Assembly: GCA_001839685.1 (NCBI GenBank)
Contig: MLAK01000654.1
Coordinates: forward strand, 1 to 17,214
Length of the DNA stretch: 17,214 bases
From: Tritrichomonas foetus
Taxonomy: Eukaryota; Parabasalia; Tritrichomonadida; Tritrichomonadidae
Direction: 5' to 3'
Under the pieces are notes generated by a model. It was not told where the DNA came from. It saw only the letters and a program-made list of their open reading frames with translations, and ran no database searches. Below are positions 1 through 7,200 of the stretch, piece by piece. Position 1 is the stretch's first letter; every line of letters begins with the position of its first letter. The translations under genes were made by a program, and so were the position numbers.

Positions 1-1165
1 TTTTATGTTTTCGTTTCTGGTGTTCTGTTTTTGCTCATTATTGCCCGCCAAAAGTGAGGCTCTATTTTACGACATATATCTCTCTACTGTACTAAGTGGA
101 GATTTCAAAAAAGCACGTGGTGATAGTGTAAATCGTGATGCTGAATTTTTCCATGCAGTTGTTCTTAATCTTCCTGATGCCGTCATTGTGGCAAATTCTG
201 ATGGTGAAATAGAACATATTAATAAAGCATTTTCTCGAATCCTTGGTCTTTCAGACGATGAAGCCAAAGGAAAGCAAGTCAATGAATTTATGAAATCTAC
301 TTTTCATAACGGGAATATAGATAATCTCTTTGCAAATGCTGCGAATGACACAACACCTAAATCCGAATCAGTTGCAAATAAAGAAACAATTAGTTATTCT
401 AAAAGTGATCAAACCGAAATTATCATTGAAGCAACATCTCTCAATATAAACAATCATATGGTGATCATTATGCGTGATACTACCCAAACAGTACGATATA
501 ATACTTTAATTAATGAAGAGAAAAGGAAAAGTGATGTTTTATTAGGCTCAATTTTACCTGCAAGTCTTGTAAAACGTGTTCAAGCAGGTGAAAAGAACAT
601 TTCTTTTGCTGTTCAGACTGCAACAATTGTGTTTATGGACATAGTTTCCTTTACTCCATGGTGTGGTTCATTACCAGCTGATAAAGTAATGCTTACACTA
701 AATGCACTTTTCAAAAAAGATGATGTCCTAGTTGCAAAATACCCAACAATGACAAAAATCAAGTGTATTGGTGATTGTTATATGGCAGCAGGTGGAGTTT
801 TTTCAGAAATAAATCATCCAGCTGAACATTCAAAAGAAGTTGTTTCTTTTGGATTAGATGCCCTTGATGCAATAAATGAACTAAATGATGATTTAGGTGA
901 ACATTTACAAATTAGAGTTGGCGTGAATACTGGAGGACCAATTGTTGCAGGAGTTCTTGGTGTTACAAAACCAACGTTTGAGATTTTGGGTCCAGCAATT
1001 AATATGGCACAACAAATGGAACATCATGGTGTTTCTATGCAGGTTCACGTTTCAAGAAGCGTTTATGAATTAATTTATGGAGATGCTTTTGTAATCAAAG
1101 AAAGAGGAAGCATAGAAGTTAAAGGTGGAAGTGTAATAACTTACCTTGTGTCAAGGAAAAAATAA
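1..1165 (+). CDS. PAS domain plus class III adenylyl/guanylyl cyclase, C-terminal part (5' partial)
   Basis: This makes a cyclic nucleotide (probably cAMP) from an NTP at the inner face of a membrane. The frame is open to the left edge, so the ATG at 5 is probably internal. Numbering from that Met, a hydrophobic stretch (about 2-14) looks like the end of a transmembrane segment. A PAS fold follows (about 45-165, around LPDAVIVANSDGEIEHINKAF), then a linker helix (ILPASLVKRVQAGE) and the cyclase domain (about 200-385). D212 (FMDIVSFT) and D257 (CIGDCYMA) fit the two metal-binding Asp; K253 fits the purine-contacting Lys. E326 replaces the usual adenylyl-cyclase Asp, N333 is the transition-state Asn, but the transition-state Arg position is Q337. 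Catalysis needs a dimer. Trichomonads have a large family of multi-pass proteins with this tail, so several kilobases of the gene probably lie upstream. Family assignment is secure; nucleotide specificity and activity are not. Confidence 0.94.
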   Translation, partial: FMFSFLVFCFCSLLPAKSEALFYDIYLSTVLSGDFKKARGDSVNRDAEFFHAVVLNLPDAVIVANSDGEIEHINKAFSRILGLSDDEAKGKQVNEFMKSTFHNGNIDNLFANAANDTTPKSESVANKETISYSKSDQTEIIIEATSLNINNHMVIIMRDTTQTVRYNTLINEEKRKSDVLLGSILPASLVKRVQAGEKNISFAVQTATIVFMDIVSFTPWCGSLPADKVMLTLNALFKKDDVLVAKYPTMTKIKCIGDCYMAAGGVFSEINHPAEHSKEVVSFGLDALDAINELNDDLGEHLQIRVGVNTGGPIVAGVLGVTKPTFEILGPAINMAQQMEHHGVSMQVHVSRSVYELIYGDAFVIKERGSIEVKGGSVITYLVSRKK

Positions 1166-2592
1166 TTGATACTTCACAATGTGTATTTGCAAATACAATA
1201 TTATATAAAGTTTTCGAAAAAGTAATTTTAAAATACCTTTTATTTTATACAGATGCATTACGACCAAATGTTATACCAAAAATTCAAATTCACCTGAATA
1301 ATTGGCCAAACGTTGTCGAAATCTTTTTCAAGTTTGGCCAGAGAGAAAAGATGTACATCTTGATTGTGATTAATCTTGATTTTTTTGTATGAGTTTATTG
1401 ACACTTTTATGGTTAAAAAAGTGCTCCTAAAGAGGAAAAATATCCATAAGTATAGCACCTATAATTTTTTAATTACCTCACTTTATGGAATGATGATGAA
1501 TTTGAGAAATGAAATTTTGATGGATCTTCGTGCAGTTGATGAGATTCTCAATTTCTGTGATTTACGAAAAGTCTTTTTTTACAGTTATGTATTATGAAAT
1601 ATGAGTTTCGAGAATGAAAAAAATAAGAATTATGATTTACTACTTTTAACATAAGGAAGAAACAAAAAAAAACATATATACAATTCATAAATGATCAGAA
1701 GTGACTTTGAAGCTGTCAGGATGACAGTATAAATGAGGTGAAATGATGTTTCGATTTTTGTGGCATTCAATTTGCATATTGGTTCATGTTGATGAATCAC
1801 TTTCTATGAGTTCTATCAAAATGTATATTCAAAAAAAGACGAATGTGGAACTTTTTCTGAGACAACATTAAATCCCAAAAATAAGGGGAAATCATTTGTT
1901 CAAAATTATGTTTATAGAAAAATAGGAAGATATATTTGGTGAATAAAATACATTTTTGTTTTTAGAATTCTATTGTATTATTTATATACGACATATTTTT
2001 TATATATAATGATAAAAATTAAAGATATATCAATCATAAAATTCTTTGGCATTTTGATATATCATTCAAAATTTAATCGTTTTTTTATTCTTATTTGTTC
2101 TCCACTTCACGTATCAGTCAATTTTTGAAATAAACTTTTTGAAAGCCAAGAATATTGAATTTTTTGGATAAATTCAACGTTTTTTAAGCTGAGCCATTTA
2201 AATGTATTTCAATTTTTAAGATCACCTTTATTGTATGAATTTTTTGAATTATTCATTGCTAAATCTCATAGAATCTTCGCCCATCTTTCTTTCTAATTAT
2301 CTTCTTTGATTGGTTCTAGATTTCATATAAATTAGGATATTTCCTTCCTCATTTTGATAGATATATTTCTATTTAATTAAATTAGTCTAATATTTAATGA
2401 TTTTGGGAAAGTAATTATCATGGATGAATGATCAATTTTAGTTTGAAAAGAAAGACTTGAATTAATTGAAATGACTCTTTCAAATATTTTTCAGTAATAC
2501 TATTCAATTTATTTCTGATAGATAAAAAATATTCAATTTCTGGATTTTTTTTAATTTACAAACTTGCATCGTTGCAGATACACCTTCGAAAA
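1166..2592. other. AT-rich intergenic spacer, 1.4 kb
   Basis: This spacer is rich in A and T runs and separates the cyclase from the small membrane protein gene, both on the plus strand. No RNA gene or transposon end was recognised. The first 430 bases are less extreme in composition and carry open but broken reading frames that may be an eroded gene (see findings). From about 1600 to 2570 the sequence is mostly homopolymer-rich spacer. One 42-codon ATG frame lies at 1743-1871. A GATAAAAA-type string lies at 2512-2530, upstream of the next gene. Confidence 0.6.
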
Positions 2593-2865
2593 ATGTCTTC
2601 ATCAATCACCAAACCAACATCGCTTTTTACCCCGCAGATTCAGCCAACAAAGGCGTCCTCAGTAAATGTCAAAATGATCTCCATCCTCGCAATTATTGGA
2701 ATATGCCTCATTGCTGGATTTGCAGCCTTCCTCTACTGCAAGTGGCTCGGCAGGAAGAACGAGAAGCGAATTGCGCAAGGCAAGGCAGCCGTTGAAGAAG
2801 CTGCTGGCATTGACAAAATCGAAGACGAATTCGAGCCTCCAAGCAGGACAGCCAAAATTGTATGA
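2593..2865 (+). CDS. Small single-pass membrane protein of unknown function (90 aa)
   Basis: I do not recognise a family. The ATG at 2593 was chosen because it is the first Met; the frame is open for seven codons upstream but only from a TTG. The protein has a Ser/Thr/Pro-rich N-terminal segment of about 27 residues, one strong hydrophobic helix (about 28-50, ISILAIIGICLIAGFAAFLY), then a basic stretch (KWLGRKNEKR) and an acidic tail ending PPSRTAKIV. No cleavable signal peptide is evident. The positive charges after the helix suggest the tail is cytosolic and the N-terminus luminal or outside. Codons favour C or G in third positions much more than the flanking DNA, which supports real coding. 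It could be a small surface or endomembrane protein; that is inference only. Confidence 0.75.
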   Translation: MSSSITKPTSLFTPQIQPTKASSVNVKMISILAIIGICLIAGFAAFLYCKWLGRKNEKRIAQGKAAVEEAAGIDKIEDEFEPPSRTAKIV

Positions 2866-3408
2866 AGAAAATAACGAACTTACAAAGAATCCCTTTTTTG
2901 CGCAAAGGTGAAAAAATTTGCTCGCTCGAATATGTTTTCATAAATTGTTTTGATTTTAAATAAAGATAAAAGAAGTGTAATTTACTTCATTTTATTCTTT
3001 CCGATTTTTTCGAAATCTGATTTGTTGATAAAAAGATAATTTCATTCATTGAATCAAGATTCCAAACCGTCACTAGTTGGTCAAAACAAAACAGTTATCG
3101 TCAAAATATAATTCTTGCTGAAAATCCAACCAAATTCAGATACAGAAAAAAATTCTTTTTCGATTTTTCTTGTTTGCTTGTACAAAGAATGGGCTCGTTT
3201 AGACTCGTAAAAAATTAAGATAGCAATTTCCATTTTTTCCTGAGTGGGAGATTCAATGTATAAATGGTCAATTATTTTTAATGTTATTCCTTAATTTTTC
3301 AACATATTCTACTGCTTTAAATCATGAAATATGATCCTCTATCATAGAAGTAAATGATGAAGAAATAGATGGATAAAAAAGATCAAAAGGAAAATGACAG
3401 ATAAATAT
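2866..3408. other. Intergenic spacer between convergent genes
   Basis: This spacer separates the 3' end of the plus-strand membrane protein gene from the 3' end of the minus-strand DM10 gene. It should therefore hold two 3' UTRs and no promoters. Apart from the TAAA cluster near 2960 it is AT-rich sequence, and I see no coding frame, repeat or RNA gene in it. Confidence 0.6.
2957..2970 (+). terminator. Candidate polyadenylation signal, TAAA cluster
   Basis: Three TAAA tetranucleotides lie about 90-105 bases after the stop of the small membrane protein gene. UAAA is the poly(A) signal described for Trichomonas vaginalis. In DNA this AT-rich the motif is common by chance, so the clustering is only suggestive. 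Confidence 0.35.
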
Positions 3409-3412
3409 TTTA
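3409..3412 (-). terminator. TAAA motif overlapping the DM10 gene stop codon
   Basis: Read on the minus strand, the TAA stop is followed by A, giving TAAA. In Trichomonas vaginalis the poly(A) signal may overlap the stop codon in this way. The motif is short, so the evidence is weak. Confidence 0.3.
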
Positions 3413-3991
3413 CACCAAATTTTCGATGAATTCCTGGTACTTGAACTTGTCAGAATCGATATACTGGAACCGCCTGAAGAGAGTCAAAAATTCCTGATCG
3501 CCGAGTACGATCCCGTTTTTGGCCAGGATATCTTCCGTATCGAGGAGACTCACGCGTTGAGTCTTCCTAGTGTCACGCTGTTGGAATTGAACAAGAAGCT
3601 GTGGGCATTTTCCGTGTAGCTTCTCGCGTAGTTGATTCATGATAAGGGCGAGGTCGCATTTTGTGAAGACGTCTGAGCGGGCCTCCATGACCTTGAGAGC
3701 GTCTTCAGACGCCTCCTGGAGGCAGAACTGGCGACCTGCGATTTCGATCACTGCGCCGATGAAGATTTCTGATGGATCATATGGTTTTCCACTTTTTGGA
3801 TTGTTTACAACGGTTTTTTGCATGAATTTTCCACCTCTAAAACCGCTGTTTGGAATCAGCCTCTCGCTGATGGCGAAAGCGCGATCTTCGACGTAATAAG
3901 CAATGACAAACTCTCTCTGTTTATCGTTTTTGTCGCGAGTGACGAGTGAAGCAGTGAACTGGAGGACTGTGGCGGGCGGGCGAAGATCCAT
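3410..3991 (-). CDS. DM10-domain protein, EFHC/Rib72-like C-terminal module (193 aa)
   Basis: This is probably a flagellar axoneme protein. DM10 proteins of the EFHC1/Rib72 family sit inside doublet microtubules. Residues about 7-105 form one DM10 domain, with REFVIAYYVEDRAF, PNSGFRGGKFM and the hallmark IGAVIEIAGRQFCLQEA. The C-terminal third resembles the EF-hand region that follows the third DM10 in EFHC proteins, but its last loop (YIDSDKFKYQEF) is shortened and unlikely to bind calcium. Family members usually have three DM10 domains and about 600 residues; this protein matches only the last one plus the tail. It has a normal ATG start and codons rich in C/G in third positions, so it looks like an intact short gene rather than a decayed one. 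The minus strand upstream carries the TATTTCACC motif described separately. Confidence 0.9.
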   Translation of the reverse strand: MDLRPPATVLQFTASLVTRDKNDKQREFVIAYYVEDRAFAISERLIPNSGFRGGKFMQKTVVNNPKSGKPYDPSEIFIGAVIEIAGRQFCLQEASEDALKVMEARSDVFTKCDLALIMNQLREKLHGKCPQLLVQFQQRDTRKTQRVSLLDTEDILAKNGIVLGDQEFLTLFRRFQYIDSDKFKYQEFIENLV

Positions 3992-4043
3992 TGTCTGTTT
4001 TTTTAGTTGGTGTCACTTTTATTAAAAAGGTGAAATATACAAA

Positions 4044-4057
4044 TATATGGTGAAATA
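4044..4057 (-). promoter_or_regulatory. Candidate promoter motif TATTTCACCATATA, copy 1
   Basis: Read on the minus strand, this 14-base string lies 52 bases before the ATG of the DM10 gene. It is identical to a string before the glycogen synthase-like gene at 9261-9274. A second, shorter TATTTCACC lies at 4029-4037, closer to the start codon. The position is compatible with a core promoter, but the role is inferred from sharing only. Confidence 0.35.
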
Positions 4058-4238
4058 TGATATCAAATAACGTGTTTTGTAAATTTAACTTTTTCAATTG
4101 ATAAATAGCAAGAGAATTACAAGAATAAAATGAAAATATTCTTCGTTAAAACGATTTAATTATTATGTTTTCAAATTAAGTGAACACTCTTTTTTATTCG
4201 ATTCATTTCTAAAAACTTCGATCAATAATATTTTTCCT

Positions 4239-7200
4239 CTATTTCTTTTCTTCACCTTGTTGCTCCTTCTGTTCGAAAATCTTGAGGAACATTCTAGCGA
4301 ATTCTCTGGACCATTGTACAGCGACTGTTGCTGTAGTGAGGACAGAATTGAATGCATTTTCTCTAAGTTTCCAATATTGTGGTTTGTCACGGTAGATGTC
4401 GTAAGCGCGCTCAAGTGCCATCATGTAGTCACGGTGTTGATGCGACCAGAATAAGAATCCATTTCCAGTCTGTCTTTCTCTGTCGAATTCGAAGACTGTA
4501 TCTGCAAGTCCTCCAGTCCTGAATGCAATGACTGGGCAACCACTTGCGAATGCCTCCTGTTGGACAATGCCTGATGGTTCGAACATTGATGGGACCAATG
4601 TGAAATCAGCAGCTTGGTAGGAAAGAAGACCATCAGAGAAGAATTGAGATGGATCAGCCCAGAAGTTACCTGGATAACGTTGTTTGAGATCCCACATCTT
4701 TTGTGTGCATGGTAAACCGTAAGAACGATCATCTGGTGCTGCTTGGCCACCAACAATGAATTGGAATGCGCCGCCATATTTATTATGTAAGTTCTCGAAG
4801 CAATCAATGATTAAATGAACACCTTTTTGTTCAACAATTCTTCCAACGAAGATAAAGAGGCACTTGTTATCATCGACATAACCGAAATATTTCTGTTGAA
4901 CAGCACGCTTGGCTTCATCATGGTTCATTCCAAGTTTAGCAATAAGGCCAAGACGTTCTTGGAATCTAATTCCATTTGAATAAGCAAATGGTGTTGGATA
5001 CCGTTTGAGTAACCATGAATAAGGTGAGCCTTCAAGTAATTCATCGCGATATTTCTTGGAAACTGTGGCCCATTGATCAGTTGAAAGAAGGACGCACATT
5101 GATGGATCAAAAGAATGATCAAAGTTATCAACAATCATTTCATCTGGAAGTTGGTGAATGTGTCTAAGTGATCCAGTATCACCATTATTTGGCCAAATCT
5201 TGCCTGCATAACCAACACCAAGGTTGTGGAAGATGTGAATGAATTGTGTATTGCAGAAAACATTTCCAAATTGTTTCTTGGCGATTGCTGGAACAAGACC
5301 AGTCATCCAGTCATTAGAAACAATCAATTTAGGAATCATTCTAACTTGACAACACATTTCAAGTGATGCCTTAGCCATAATCACAAGAAGTTGAAGCCTA
5401 AATGATGATGATCCTGTTTGATATGGTGCCGCAAAGTATGAATAATGGTGAAGGAACCATAGTTTAACACCATCAACAACACCATAATGGACACCGATTT
5501 TGATCTGATCTGGTGCATAAACATCGATGGTTTGCTTGTATTCAATCCCATATTTGGCGAGATACCCGGTTTCGCCTTTAGGTGAAACATTGTAATATGG
5601 AGAAACGCAGTGGATGTCAAGTCCAAGTTGAACAAGTTCTTTTGCAAGTTCCCAAACCATTGTTGAAAGACCGCCAACCTTTGAGAATGGTCCAAGTTCA
5701 GGTGCAACGAATAAAATTGGTCCCAAGTCGTTTTCTTTGAGGACGGTTAAACCAAAGCCTGAAACGTATTGGTTCATCTTCATGTTGGCGAGACGATGAA
5801 TAATTCTTAATGAAACAGCTTCTCTTTCCATTACAGTGTTTTCATCGGGGATTTGAACAAGCTTCTTGTTTTCTTTCTTGTTGCGTGTTGCAAAGACTAG
5901 TGCTTCTCTGAAGATGGTCATTGTCTCATTTCCACTTGGAAGAGATTCAATAAGTTTCACCAAGTCTTCATCATTTGGTTCATTGTCAATTGCATGAAGA
6001 ATGTTGTTGAAGATTTTATTGTTGGCAAGAATAGTGTAACTGTTGTAATGGATTGCTCTTTCTAAACGAGTGTAAATATGCTCGTTAAGAGTACGTTTGA
6101 TATTTGGTGGAATATCAGCAATAAGGTTGATTTCGTAAAGCGCCGTATCGAATTTACCAAGATCGAGGAAGAGTGATGAAGCATTTTCGGAAACTTCATC
6201 AACAGCGTAGTATGCTGGTTGTCCTGATGCTGCAATAAGTGGTTTCACTTCAACGACAGCATCAGATGGAACGTTATCGAATAATGAAAGGTTTTGCATT
6301 CCAACTTCATAAATAAGGTTGTACATGTAGAATGAAGTGCAAATAAGTGCACATTTCCTGGATTTCTTGCAATATCTTGCGACTGCAAGAATGGCTCTCA
6401 TTGGATGTGAGTCGTATGACACTTGAAGGATATTGATGTCGCCACCGAGTGCCCAATCTGCCTTTGTACGTGTTCCTGCTCTGTTCTTAAGGCATCCTGT
6501 GAATCTTTGAACTGGTGGATACCATTTGGATCCTCTGAAAACATTCTTTTTCACGAGTCTTGTTTGTTTCTTCTTTTCTTCAACTGGCTGAACTGTTGCA
6601 AGTTTTCCATCTTGTGTTTGAGTAACTTTTCCTGCTGGTTGTGCTGGTGGTGGTGGTGCTTTCTTTTCGGTATTTTCTTCTTCATCTTCTTCTTCCTCAT
6701 CACTGATAACTTCTTCGACAGGTTCTGGCTTCAAAGTAGCGTATGCGTTGACAAAGAACATGGCTGTATCCAAGCATCCGCTGATTAATGGAACATCTGT
6801 CAAATAGAACAAAAGATCGATTGCAAGTGGTAGTCCTTCTAATGGAATGTTGTATGGACCATCAATGAGTGCACCAAATGGACAAATGTTCAAAGTGCCC
6901 TTTGGATTCCTCTTTTGACGTTCGGCGTAGAAGTTAATGAGTGCTTCATTTGCGTTAACAGTGTCAACATTATCATTATGAATGGAATGTTCGATTGTTG
7001 ATTGCATAACTGTTCTAAATGCGTAGTTTGCTGGAATGATACCTGAATTTGCGACGAATGGTTCTTGTTCTTGTTCGCATTGCATCCAAACGAAAGCATT
7101 TGGAAGTTTTGCCCAAATCTTTCTCATTAATTGTGAAAGGAATGGTGAATATTTGAAGTTTCTCTTTGACATTGCACAGGTTGGACCCCTTCTTCGTTTT

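Noticed and set aside
2551..2577. Possible 3' splice site (pyrimidine-rich tract then TTGCAG) before the small membrane protein
   Set aside because: Trichomonad introns have an extended conserved 3' end (ACTAACACACAG type) that is absent, and no matching 5' site or upstream exon is seen.
2696..2911. Second plus frame overlapping the small membrane protein
   Set aside because: It lacks an ATG at its beginning, has no domain, and overlaps the frame that holds the membrane helix and good codon bias.
4421..4807. Long alternative minus-strand frames inside the synthase gene (for example 4421-4807 and 8543-8917)
   Set aside because: They sit in another frame of a gene whose own frame has clear domains; their proteins are His/Ser/Gln-rich without any motif.
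6423..6788. 121-codon plus-strand frame with a very hydrophobic Phe/Trp/Cys-rich protein
   Set aside because: It is exactly antisense to the Glu/Pro-rich hinge of the synthase; reversed GAA and CCA codons give the Phe, Leu and Trp runs.
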